Part shown: positions 24,875-32,957 of the stretch, piece after piece
Layout: each line of letters begins with the position of its first letter
Position numbering within the stretch: the stretch's first letter is position 1
DNA from: an uncultured Enterorhabdus sp.
GTDB lineage: Bacteria > Actinomycetota > Coriobacteriia > Coriobacteriales > Eggerthellaceae
Reading direction: 5' to 3'
DNA: 53,113 nucleotides
NCBI GenBank assembly: GCA_947649205.1
Contig: CANSQM010000018.1
Span: 1 to 53,113 of the forward strand
Notes under the pieces: generated by a model
What the model was told of the DNA's origin: nothing
Database searches by the model: none
Seen by the model: the letters and a program-made list of their open reading frames with translations, nothing else
Program-made: the position numbers and the translations under genes

Positions 24875-26075
24875 GAAGAAGGCCGTTCCGGCCACCCCCA
24901 AGGTGGGCGTCATCATCGCGAACACGGGCACCCCCGCCGCCCCCACCCCCAAGGCGGTGCGCAAGTACCTGGGGCAGTTCCTCATGGACCCGCGCATCTG
25001 CCCCATGCCGCGGCCCGTGTGGTGGCTGCTGCTGCACACGGTCATCCTGGGCAAGCGCTCCCGGGCCTCAGCGGAGAAGTACCGCGCCATCTGGACGGCC
25101 GCCGGATCGCCCATGGCCGTGGCCTACGGGGCCCTGGAACAGGGCCTGGCCGACTACTACGGCGAGCAGGGTATGCCCGTGGAGGTGCGCGCGGCCATGA
25201 GCTACGGGAAGCCCACCTTGAAGCAGGCGGTGCGCGAGTTGAAGGAGGCCGGGTGCACCCGCATCGTGGCCCTGCCCATGTACCCGCAGTCGGCCCTGTC
25301 CACTACGGCCTCGGTAGCCGACGGGTTGGCCCGGGCCGTGCGCCGCGCCCACTTCAAGGGCGAGGTGGACTTCGTCGACAACTATGGTGAGAATCCCGTC
25401 TATGTGCGGGCCATTGCCGCCTCCATCCGCAACGCGGGCTTTTCCGAGGAGCGGGGCGACCGACTGCTGTTCTCCTACCACTCCATTCCGCTGAAGGATA
25501 TCGAGGCGGGGGATACCTACGAGCTGCAGACCGGGGCCACTTCCCTGGCCGTCGCCGGCGAGCTGGGGCTCGATCGTCGCAGCTGGACCATCAGCTACCA
25601 GAGCCGCTTCGACAAGGGCCGCACCTGGCTTTCCCCCTTCACGCGGCCGACCCTCGTGCGTCTGGCCCAGGCCGCCGAAGGGGACGGGCGCCTGTTCATG
25701 GTGTGCCCGAACTTCGCCGTGGACTGTCTGGAGACCCTCTATGACGTGCCTCACGAGTTGGAGCCGATCTACCGCGCGGCCCTGGCTGGCGAGATCGTGG
25801 ATGCCGACGAGGAACCCGGCGCTCTGGAGAACACCGGCAAGCGCGCCGCCCACTGCGACGCGCACTTGGAGGCGCACCGCGACGTTGCCCGGACTGCGTC
25901 GATGAAGCGAGCGGCCGAGGGCTTCCGTCGGGGGGCTCACCGTCAGATCGGCGAGGACGAGGCCTTCGTCTACGTGCCCTGCCTCAACAAGTCCCGAGCC
26001 CATCTGAAGGTGCTGGCCTCGGTGCTCGCCCCCTACGTGGGCGACGGCTCGGCGGGGGAGCGGGCGGCCAGGTAG
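24867..26075 (+). CDS. hemH: Ferrochelatase (proto- or coproporphyrin type)
   Basis: 402 residues from a GTG, eight bases inside the end of the pseudouridine synthase gene; GGAGAGG lies upstream. KVGVIIANTGTPAAP at the N-terminus, MPMYPQSALSTT near 140, and FSYHSIP near residue 200 with the conserved iron-site histidine. The length exceeds the bacterial norm (about 310-350) because of an insertion of roughly 45 residues after about 305 (PHELEPIY...NTGKRAAH). Inserts Fe2+ into the porphyrin ring. No other haem gene is adjacent. Its 3' end overlaps the convergent LysR gene by 43 bp. Confidence 0.9.
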   Translation: MPKKKAVPATPKVGVIIANTGTPAAPTPKAVRKYLGQFLMDPRICPMPRPVWWLLLHTVILGKRSRASAEKYRAIWTAAGSPMAVAYGALEQGLADYYGEQGMPVEVRAAMSYGKPTLKQAVRELKEAGCTRIVALPMYPQSALSTTASVADGLARAVRRAHFKGEVDFVDNYGENPVYVRAIAASIRNAGFSEERGDRLLFSYHSIPLKDIEAGDTYELQTGATSLAVAGELGLDRRSWTISYQSRFDKGRTWLSPFTRPTLVRLAQAAEGDGRLFMVCPNFAVDCLETLYDVPHELEPIYRAALAGEIVDADEEPGALENTGKRAAHCDAHLEAHRDVARTASMKRAAEGFRRGAHRQIGEDEAFVYVPCLNKSRAHLKVLASVLAPYVGDGSAGERAAR

Positions 26076-26974
26076 GCATCGAGCTCCTCCGCCTTGGAGA
26101 AGCCGCTGAGCAGCTCCCGGGCCACCCGCAGGGCCCGCTCGGACAGGTCGGGCCGGAAGACGAAGTGGGACGCCATGGCCAGCGGCGCGTTCACGAGGGG
26201 CCGGCGGCACACCTCGTCGGTCGTCAGCTCGCGGGCGTAGGCGGTCTGGATGATGAAGCACTGGTGGCGGCAGGACACCTGGGCCAGCATGAGATTGCGG
26301 TCATGGAGGATGGACTCGCTCAAGATGCCGTGGTTCCGGAAGATGGTCTCGTAGAGCCGCCCCTTGTAGGGGCTCGTCTGCACGACGGTCTTGCCGCGCA
26401 GGTCGCGGGCGAAGTCCACCGCCGTCTTGCGGGCGAGGGGGTCGTCGCAGCTCAGCAGCACCGAGAGCGTGTCGTCGGCGAGCTTGATGGAGGGCAGTCC
26501 CAGATGGTCCGGCGGCCGGATGGTGATGGCGCACTCCAGGTCCCCCACGGCGATGGCCTCCCAGAAGGCGTCGTGGTCCCCGTCGACGATCTCGAGGCGC
26601 AGCCCCTCGTCCTCCTCGAAGCGCGAGAGCAGCAGCCGCTTCTGATCGTAGCCAACGAACATGCTGAGCAGCCCCACCCGCACCGTCTCGCACCCGTCGC
26701 CCTCCAGGGCGCGGATGGTCTCCAGGCACGCCTCCCAGGCCCGGTCCTCCTCTTGCAAGTGGCGCAGGAGCATCTGGCCGGCCGGGGTCAGCTCCACGCC
26801 GTGCTTGCCCCGGGCGAAGAGCGTCACCCCCACGGCTCGCTCGAGCCCGCGCATGCTGCGGGAGAGTCCTTGGCGCGACAGATAGAGGCTCTCAGCGGCC
26901 TTGGTGATGTTGCGCGTCGCGCACAGTGCGTAGAAGTAGCGCCGCTGCTCGGCGCTCAGGCGAAACAGTGCCAT
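26033..26974 (-). CDS. LysR-family transcriptional regulator
   Basis: 313 residues, ATG at 26974 with GGGAGGAAG upstream. N-terminal winged helix-turn-helix (about 5-62: FYALCATRNITKAAESLYLSRQGLSRSMRGLE) and a C-terminal periplasmic-binding-like effector domain (about 95-295). It is divergent from flavoprotein 2, the classic LysR arrangement, so it most likely senses the flavoprotein's substrate or product and activates that gene. The C-terminal 14 codons overlap the hemH 3' end on the opposite strand. Confidence 0.93.
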   Translation of the reverse strand: MALFRLSAEQRRYFYALCATRNITKAAESLYLSRQGLSRSMRGLERAVGVTLFARGKHGVELTPAGQMLLRHLQEEDRAWEACLETIRALEGDGCETVRVGLLSMFVGYDQKRLLLSRFEEDEGLRLEIVDGDHDAFWEAIAVGDLECAITIRPPDHLGLPSIKLADDTLSVLLSCDDPLARKTAVDFARDLRGKTVVQTSPYKGRLYETIFRNHGILSESILHDRNLMLAQVSCRHQCFIIQTAYARELTTDEVCRRPLVNAPLAMASHFVFRPDLSERALRVARELLSGFSKAEELDAYLAARSPAEPSPT

Positions 26975-27206
26975 GGTCTTCCTCCCTCGGCTCATGGCGG
27001 ATGCCGGGCCCATGCGGGTCCCCTCGGGGCCCAAATATAGGAGAAGTGTCCCGGCTGCGCAAGCGATTGCCCGTTCTCTCGGGCGGCCAGGCCCGGGAAG
27101 ACGGAAGGGCAGCAGGGCCTTGACCAGGGAAGATGGGGAAGCGCAATGGGCGGCGTTGCGCATGACGGCCCGAAAGTGTTTCTTTTCGCCGCCAGGGATT
27201 GCCCCG

Positions 27207-27212
27207 TATAGT
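27207..27212 (+). promoter_or_regulatory. -10 of flavoprotein 2
   Basis: TATAGT, 49 bp before the start codon; the -35 region is poor, as expected for a LysR-activated promoter. The divergent gap of 287 bp holds no gene. Confidence 0.4.
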
Positions 27213-27261
27213 CTTCTCCGTCGCCGGGCAGAGGGCCCGGCTTGGAAGAGAAGGGGAGACA

Positions 27262-28842
27262 ATGGGAAACTTCACCCGTAGAGACGTACTGAAGGGCCTG
27301 GCATTCGGATCGATGGCACTGGCCTCGGGCGGCGCCCTGGCCGCTTGCGCTCCGGCCGCCGGGGGAGCCGCCCCCGCCGAGGGCGCACCGGCGGGGGAAG
27401 CCCTGGCGCTGCGCTACGCCAAGCGCGCGGCGGAGGTGGCCGACCGCACCGCCCTGGAGACCGATGTGCTCGTCATCGGCGGCGGCGGGGCGGGGCTGTG
27501 CGCGGCCCTGGCCGCGGCCGAGCAGGGGGCGGGCGTCATCCTGTGCGAGAAGACCTCCGCCCTCGGGGGCGCGACGACGCTTTCCAGCGGCAAGATTCCG
27601 GCCGTGGGCACCGCCCAGCAGCTCGCGAAGGAGGATGGCGACAGCATCGGCGCCTGCGTCATGGACATCATGCGGCCGAGCAACTACAGCGTCCGTCCCG
27701 ATTTGGTGTACACCGTGGTGGAGCAGTCCCGCGACATCGTGGAATGGACCGAGGGCCATGGGGCCGTCTGGTCCGTGGACGACGCGCTCTACTTCGGCCA
27801 GACCGCCTACCGCATGCACACCACCGAGGGCGCCGGCGCGGGGCTGACCGACGCGCTCATTGCCAGCATGGAGGCCGAGAGCGCCATCGAGACGCTGCTC
27901 TCCTGTGAGATGCAGGGGCTCGTGCTCGACGACGAGAGCGATGCGGTCGTGGGCGCCTGGGGCAAGCGGGGAAGCGAGGCCGTGGCCATCTTCGCCGGCA
28001 ACACCGTGCTCGCCACGAGCGGCTTCGCCAACAACCCGGACATGCTCGAGCAGTACTGCCCCGAGGCCGTTCCCGCCGTGAAGGTGGTCGCCCCCGGCGC
28101 CACCGGCGAGGGCATCCTCTGGGCCGCCGAGCTCGGCGCCGACTTGCAGAACATGGGTGCCTACCAGGGCCACGCCTTCCACGGGGTGGACAACGACAAG
28201 ACCCTGGAACAGGGCGTGGCCAACAACGGCGGCATCATCGTGAACCGGGACGGCAACCGCTTCATGAACGAGTACGGCGGCTACTCCGAGCTGTCGCCCC
28301 ACGTGCTCGCCCAGCCCGACGGTATCGGGTACCTTGTCTTCACCGACATCCAGCGCGAGAAGAGCGCGAAGTTCGCGGAATGGGAAGAGGAGGGCATCGT
28401 GGCCACGGCCGCCTCGGCCGTCGAACTGGCCGCGGCCATCGGCGCCGATCCCGCCAAGCTGGAGCGGACGATTGCCGCCTACCAAGAGGCCATTCCCGCG
28501 GGCATGGACAAGTTCAACCGCTCCCATCTGCCCGCTGCCTTCGAGCCCCCCTTCTATGCGGTGAAGCTCACCGGCGAGATCCGCCACACCCAGGGCGGCA
28601 TGGCCACCGACGTCGCCGGCCATGTGCTGCGGGCCGACAAGAGCCTCATCGAGGGGCTCTACGCCGCCGGCGGCTGCACCGAGGGCTTCTCCTCCCGCGG
28701 TGGCGCGGCCTACATGAGCGGCAACGGCCTCATCCAGGCCCTCGTGTTCGGCAAGATCGCCGGCGCGGCGGCTGCCACCGAGACCCGGGGCGAGGCAGTG
28801 CTGGCCACCTGGGAGAAGACCGACGTCGACGCCTACCTCTAG
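27262..28842 (+). CDS. Tat-exported FAD flavoprotein, fumarate-reductase-like (flavoprotein 2)
   Basis: 526 residues, ATG at 27262 with AAGGGGAG upstream. Tat signal TRRDVLKGLAFGSMALA with lipobox LAAC. FAD Rossmann motif VIGGGGAGLCAALAAAEQG at about 71-89. The family's HTQGGM is kept, but the catalytic-arginine loop of fumarate reductases is replaced by YMSGNGLIQ. There is no FMN-binding or haem domain, so it needs an external electron donor; none is encoded nearby. Divergent from the LysR gene, followed by a strong terminator, so a single-gene unit. Substrate unknown; an exported reductase of a small organic acid or alkene is the likely role. Confidence 0.88.
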   Translation: MGNFTRRDVLKGLAFGSMALASGGALAACAPAAGGAAPAEGAPAGEALALRYAKRAAEVADRTALETDVLVIGGGGAGLCAALAAAEQGAGVILCEKTSALGGATTLSSGKIPAVGTAQQLAKEDGDSIGACVMDIMRPSNYSVRPDLVYTVVEQSRDIVEWTEGHGAVWSVDDALYFGQTAYRMHTTEGAGAGLTDALIASMEAESAIETLLSCEMQGLVLDDESDAVVGAWGKRGSEAVAIFAGNTVLATSGFANNPDMLEQYCPEAVPAVKVVAPGATGEGILWAAELGADLQNMGAYQGHAFHGVDNDKTLEQGVANNGGIIVNRDGNRFMNEYGGYSELSPHVLAQPDGIGYLVFTDIQREKSAKFAEWEEEGIVATAASAVELAAAIGADPAKLERTIAAYQEAIPAGMDKFNRSHLPAAFEPPFYAVKLTGEIRHTQGGMATDVAGHVLRADKSLIEGLYAAGGCTEGFSSRGGAAYMSGNGLIQALVFGKIAGAAAATETRGEAVLATWEKTDVDAYL

Positions 28843-28866
28843 GCACCCCTCGAGCCTCCCCGTTCT

Positions 28867-28912
28867 GCCGCCGGCCCTCGGCCCTTCCCCGGAAAGAGGG
28901 CCGGCGGCTTTT
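28867..28912 (+). terminator. Strong terminator of flavoprotein 2
   Basis: A perfect 13-bp stem (28867-28879 with 28896-28908) followed by TTTT. Confidence 0.88.
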
Positions 28913-29082
28913 CCCGGAGCCCTTGTTGGAATCCTCCCGCCCCATTGCGCCCCGCCCGCGCCGACTGCCGGCGGTACGGTGCGTCCCCGTGCGCCCCGCG
29001 GCCGCCCTGACTGTCGCGCGCTGCCCGTGGACATTCCCTACAACCTCTCCCGCCAGGTCAAGCCTTACCTTCCCGGTCGTGC

Positions 29083-29088
29083 TACAAT
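29083..29088 (+). promoter_or_regulatory. Candidate -10 of the radical SAM gene
   Basis: TACAAT, 35 bp before the start codon; no clear -35. Confidence 0.35.
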
Positions 29089-29123
29089 GCCCCTTACGCT
29101 TGTACCAACCAGGAGGTTTCCCC

Positions 29124-30449
29124 ATGCTCTCAGAGCGCTTGCTCACCACGGTGGTTCGTTCCATGACCGACAAGACCCTGGCGCTGCACCCGGTGCCTTC
29201 GGGCACCTTGCCCGATCCGGTGCCCGGCCGTGCCTACACGCTCTACGTGCACGTGCCCTTCTGCGAGCGTTTGTGCCCCTACTGCTCCTTCAACCGCTTC
29301 CCCTACCGGGAGGAGCGGGCCCGGGCCTACTTCAAGGCCCTGCGGGAGGAGATGCGCCTTCTGAAAGAGAAGGGGTACGACTTCGAGAGCGCGTACATCG
29401 GCGGCGGCACGCCCACGGTGGATATCGACGAGCTGTGCGAGACCATCGACTACGCCCGCGACCTGTTCTCCATCCGCGAGGTGAACTCCGAGACGAATCC
29501 GAACCACCTCATCCCCTCGTATCTAGATAAGCTCAAGGGTCGCATCCAGCGTTTGTCGGTGGGCGTGCAGTCCTTCGACAACGAGCTCTTGCGCCAGATG
29601 GACCGCTACGAGAAGTACGGTAGCGCCGAGGAGATCTTCGAGCGCATCGGCGAGGCGGCCCCGTACTTCGAGTCGCTCAATGTGGACATGATCTTCAACT
29701 TCCCGTCCCAGACCGAGGACATCCTCATCAACGACTGCGAGAAGATCGCCACCTGCGGGTGCCACCAGACCACCTTCTCGCCCCTGTACCAGTCCAACGC
29801 CACCACGCGGAAGATGGAGAACGTCCTCGGCAAGATGGACTACGACAAGGAGCGCCGCTTCTACTATATTCTGGACGAGATTCTGAACGAGGGCGAGGCG
29901 CCCTTCTTCGAGCGCCGCACCCTGTGGACCTTCAACCGGCTCGACGAGAACCTGCGCCGCCGTCAGAACCTGGAGGTGGACGAGTACGCTGTGGCCTACG
30001 AGGAGTGCGTGGGCGTGGGAAGCGGCTCCATCACCCATTTGGGCGACAACCTGTTCGTGAACACCTTCAACCTAGAGGAGTACGCGCAGATCGTAGGGGA
30101 GGGGCGCCTGCCGCTCATGGGCTGCACCGACCTGCCGCGCCGCGATCTCATGCGCTACAAGTTCCTGCTGCAGCTGTACAGCCTGCGCTTCGATAAGCAC
30201 GAGTTCAAGCGCGACTTCGGCGTATCGGTGGAGCGGGGCCTGCCCGTGGAGATGGCCTTCATGCGGGCCAACGGCGCCTTTGCCACCGACAACGCTGACG
30301 AGCTGACGCTCACCCGGGAGGGGCGCTACCTTACCGTGGTGCTCTACCGCCAGTACCTGGCCGGCCTGAACAACCTGCGGGAGCAGGCGCGCAGCGAGCT
30401 CACGGGCCTGGAGCACGACCTGCTGTTCGGCGACGGCACTGAGCGCTAG
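29124..30449 (+). CDS. Radical SAM enzyme of the HemN/HemW/ChuW family
   Basis: 441 residues, ATG at 29124 behind AGGAGG. The cluster motif is FCERLCPYCSF (Cys-x3-Cys-x2-Cys, about 52-59), then IGGGTPTVD and a TIM-barrel SAM domain with NVDMIFNFPSQT. The C-terminal half matches HemN-like proteins only loosely. Candidates are anaerobic coproporphyrinogen III dehydrogenase, the haem chaperone HemW, or anaerobilin synthase (ChuW/HutW type). The length and C-terminal region lean away from HemW. It is a single-gene unit; hemH lies 3 kb upstream on the same strand. Family certain, reaction not. Confidence 0.82.
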   Translation: MLSERLLTTVVRSMTDKTLALHPVPSGTLPDPVPGRAYTLYVHVPFCERLCPYCSFNRFPYREERARAYFKALREEMRLLKEKGYDFESAYIGGGTPTVDIDELCETIDYARDLFSIREVNSETNPNHLIPSYLDKLKGRIQRLSVGVQSFDNELLRQMDRYEKYGSAEEIFERIGEAAPYFESLNVDMIFNFPSQTEDILINDCEKIATCGCHQTTFSPLYQSNATTRKMENVLGKMDYDKERRFYYILDEILNEGEAPFFERRTLWTFNRLDENLRRRQNLEVDEYAVAYEECVGVGSGSITHLGDNLFVNTFNLEEYAQIVGEGRLPLMGCTDLPRRDLMRYKFLLQLYSLRFDKHEFKRDFGVSVERGLPVEMAFMRANGAFATDNADELTLTREGRYLTVVLYRQYLAGLNNLREQARSELTGLEHDLLFGDGTER

Positions 30450-30499
30450 GCGGCGGGCGCGGGCGGTACGGCCTCGCGCTATTCATAACTGATGTTGTA

Positions 30500-30526
30500 C
30501 GAGGGCGCCCGGGTGCGCCCTCGTTT
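30500..30526 (+). terminator. Terminator of the radical SAM gene
   Basis: CGAGGGCGC (30500-30508) pairs with GCGCCCTCG (30515-30523), followed by TTT. Confidence 0.8.
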
Positions 30527-30566
30527 GCAAGGGGCCGGCGGTTCAATGCGAGCATTTTTCGATATT

Positions 30567-30719
30567 GTGGACAAAAACGGCTCGAGTGAGCTCGCAGAGG
30601 GCTGCCTCACCTAGTTTTTCAGTAAAAAATGCGCCTCGCGTAGCCAGAAGGCCATCCCAGATCGCATTCATAGCGAGAAAAGCGTCGGCGCAGAGCTCAC
30701 TCGAGCCGTTTTTGTCCAC
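30567..30719. repeat. 153-bp element with 27-bp perfect terminal inverted repeats
   Basis: Arms at 30567-30593 and 30693-30719 are perfect reverse complements over 27 bp. They begin GTGGACAAAAACGG and end in CTCGAGTGAGCTC. The interior of 99 bp is non-coding and A/T-richer than the surroundings. TGCGCC (30630-30635) pairs with GGCGCA (30687-30692), which abuts the right arm. The right arm is followed by TTTTTT. No target-site duplication is evident. It may be a MITE-like element or a large structured RNA/terminator. Confidence 0.85.
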
Positions 30720-30764
30720 TTTTTTGGAACGTACTCAAATAGGGGCATTCGGCTACTGCCATTG

Positions 30765-30809
30765 GGAAACGGAAAAGTGCCCGCTGCGGGAGGGGAGCAG
30801 CGGGCGCTT
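30765..30809 (-). terminator. Terminator of flavoprotein 3
   Basis: Read leftward, AAGCGCCCGCTGC (30797-30809 region) pairs with GCAGCGGGCACTT (30775-30787), one G-T pair, followed by TTTTCC. Confidence 0.78.
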
Positions 30810-30868
30810 GCGGGGATGGCGCTTTGGGGCGAGTGGGGCGGTTGCGCGCTCCCGCCTGCGGCAGGGCC

Positions 30869-32647
30869 CTAAGCCTGGCTCTTCGCCTCGATGTCGGCGC
30901 CGGCGGCGTTCATGCCGGCCAAACGCCCGAAGGACAGGGCGGTGCCCAGCGAGATGCCGGCCACGGTGACCGGGTACTCCACGAGGTAGCGGCCGCCCTG
31001 GACGTTGCCGGTGGCATACAGGCCCTCGATGGGGGCGCCCTCGGCGTTCAGGGGCTGGAGCTTCTTGTTCACTTCCAGGCCGCCCATGAGCACGAGCATG
31101 CCGGCGCTGCCGAAGGGGTAGGCGTAGAAGGGGGCCTCGCTCACGGGGAACAGACGGCGCGGATCCTTGCCGAAGTCGGCATCGTGGCCGGCGGCGCACA
31201 GTTCGTTGTAGCGGTTGACGGAGGCCACGACGGTCTCGACGGGCAGCCCGCACTTCTCGGCGAGTTCCTCGATGGTGTCGGCCACGATGAGGCCCTCGGT
31301 GCCCTCCACCATGGCCTTAGTGGTGTAGCCCAGGCCGAAACCGGAGAGCACGGTGGCGTAGGCGTCCACCTCCTCGGCGGGAATGAAGTGGTTCACGTAG
31401 CCGTGGCCGTCGGGCATCTTGTCGATCTCGGTGGGCCACTTGGCATCGAAGATCTGCCAGGAGCGCAGGTCGTTGGCGCCGCTCATGGGGTTCGGGCCGG
31501 CCGGCACGCGGGAGAGCTGGTCGGCGATGTTCTGGCCGGGGATGTCCTCGTTCATGAAGCGCTCACCGTTGATATTGAGCTGGAGGTAGCCATCCACGCC
31601 CAGGGGGCCGCCCATGTGGTGGGTCATCGGCGCGTGGGGCCCCAGCTCCATGTGGGCGCCGGCCCACAGGCCCATGAGGTGCCCGTCGCCGGTGTTGCCC
31701 ACCTGGCCGGCCGCGTCCATGGTGGTGTAGAAGCTCATGAACTCGTTGGCCCAGGGGATGTAGTAGTCGCGCATATCCTGGTTGTTGCCCCAGTCGCCGG
31801 TAGCGAGCACCACGGCGTTGGCGTTGATCTGGGTGTAGGCGCCGTCGGCGTCGTGCACGTAGGCGCCGGTGACCTTGCCGCTCTCATCGGTGATGAGCTG
31901 CTCGCCCCAGGTGCCGTAGATCATCTCGGCGCCCATGGCCTCGGCTGCGGCCACGGCGGCCTCGAGGGTCCACTGCATGTTGGGGTTGGTGGTGATGGTG
32001 CCGTGGAAGTAGGGGTAGTACTCAGTGGTGTAGTCGTAGCCTTCCAGGGCCGGGAAGCACTTCGGGCGGATGTAGCAGGGCTTGTCGGTCTCCTGGTTGG
32101 CGGCCGTGCTCTTCAGCACCTCGAAGTCGGCCCCCTCCACGAACCAGTCGAAGTCCTCGCCGGAATGGTCGTACCAGTAGCCGAGGAAGTCGGGGGTGGG
32201 GCGGTAGCACATGTCCTTCATGAGCTGGTTGACGATGACGTCCTTGCCGGCCCACTCGATACCCAGATCCTTCTGGATCTGCGAGCCCACGACGCCGAAG
32301 TCGCCGGCCATGGACACGGCGGCCAGCTCCGGGGACTTCTCCACGGCGATGACCTTCGCGCCGGCCTCGGCCGCAGCCTTGGCGGCCGCGCAGCCCGACA
32401 GGCCCAATCCGATGACGAGCACGTCGCAGTCCTTCGTCTCAGCGATGTTCTCGGGTACGGCCGGCGCGGTCATGAAGTTGGGCACGAAATCGGCCGGGGC
32501 CGTAGGGGCCGTGGCGGCTTCCCCCGTGGCGGGCGTCGATGTGGCGCCCTGCGGCTGGCTGCACCCGGCAAGCCCCATGGCGCCGGCCGCGGCAGCGGCG
32601 GTGGCGCCCAGTCCCAAAAAAGCGCGACGGCTGAGATTCTGATCCAT
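30869..32647 (-). CDS. Tat-exported FAD flavoprotein, fumarate-reductase-like (flavoprotein 3)
   Basis: 592 residues, ATG at 32647 with AAGGGAGGG upstream. Tat signal LSRRAFLGLGATAAAAAG and lipobox LAGC. FAD motif VIGLGLSGCAAAKAAAEAG at about 76-94. Near the C-terminus the family's His-Thr-x-Gly-Gly reads LVLMGGL and the arginine loop reads GGRYLVEYPVTVAG, so it belongs to a different substrate class from flavoproteins 1 and 2 and is not a fumarate reductase. No FMN or haem domain. Divergent from a membrane LuxR regulator. Electron donor and substrate unknown; location outside the cytoplasmic membrane is predicted. Confidence 0.88.
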   Translation of the reverse strand: MDQNLSRRAFLGLGATAAAAAGAMGLAGCSQPQGATSTPATGEAATAPTAPADFVPNFMTAPAVPENIAETKDCDVLVIGLGLSGCAAAKAAAEAGAKVIAVEKSPELAAVSMAGDFGVVGSQIQKDLGIEWAGKDVIVNQLMKDMCYRPTPDFLGYWYDHSGEDFDWFVEGADFEVLKSTAANQETDKPCYIRPKCFPALEGYDYTTEYYPYFHGTITTNPNMQWTLEAAVAAAEAMGAEMIYGTWGEQLITDESGKVTGAYVHDADGAYTQINANAVVLATGDWGNNQDMRDYYIPWANEFMSFYTTMDAAGQVGNTGDGHLMGLWAGAHMELGPHAPMTHHMGGPLGVDGYLQLNINGERFMNEDIPGQNIADQLSRVPAGPNPMSGANDLRSWQIFDAKWPTEIDKMPDGHGYVNHFIPAEEVDAYATVLSGFGLGYTTKAMVEGTEGLIVADTIEELAEKCGLPVETVVASVNRYNELCAAGHDADFGKDPRRLFPVSEAPFYAYPFGSAGMLVLMGGLEVNKKLQPLNAEGAPIEGLYATGNVQGGRYLVEYPVTVAGISLGTALSFGRLAGMNAAGADIEAKSQA

Positions 32648-32739
32648 GATGATTCCCTCCCTTAAGGGTCTCGTGGGGGACGCGGCCTCTCCGCGTCCGT
32701 TGACGAGAGGCACTCTACGGGAAAACGGGGCGCCCATCT

Positions 32740-32759
32740 TCACCAGGCAGCGGGTGAAA
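32740..32759. promoter_or_regulatory. TTCACC-N8-GGTGAA inverted repeat, flavoprotein 3/luxR gap
   Basis: TTCACC (32740-32745) and GGTGAA (32754-32759) are inverted with an 8-bp spacer. A third half-site, AGGTGAA, lies at 32798-32804. The gap 32648-32957 (310 bp) holds no gene. Candidate operator for the divergent pair. Confidence 0.45.
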
Positions 32760-32888
32760 TCTGGCGCGAACTGGTGGCGCAGGCCTCACACGATTCAGGT
32801 GAAGCGGGGATGAAACATAGTCTTGAACAGGGACGATAGTGCCGAACAGATGTGTCGGCGCCTCTCGCGCGGCCTCGGGGAAAATCAT

Positions 32889-32908
32889 CGGAAACTGCGA
32901 TGTTTCCG
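32889..32908. promoter_or_regulatory. CGGAAAC-N6-GTTTCCG palindrome before luxR 2
   Basis: Perfect 7-bp arms with a 6-bp spacer, ending 23 bp before the luxR -10 (TATACT, 32932-32937). The location fits an activator or autoregulatory site at about -50. Confidence 0.5.
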
Positions 32909-32931
32909 CCGGGCCGTTCCCGCGAAACCTC

Positions 32932-32937
32932 TATACT
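32932..32937 (+). promoter_or_regulatory. -10 of luxR 2
   Basis: TATACT, 20 bp before the GTG start; no good -35 is present. Confidence 0.4.
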
Positions 32938-32957
32938 GGCCCCGGGAGGAAATACTT

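Noticed and set aside
30565..30969. 134-codon open frame through the inverted-repeat element
   Set aside because: It crosses two hairpins and the end of flavoprotein 3 on the opposite strand, has no ribosome site and no family resemblance.
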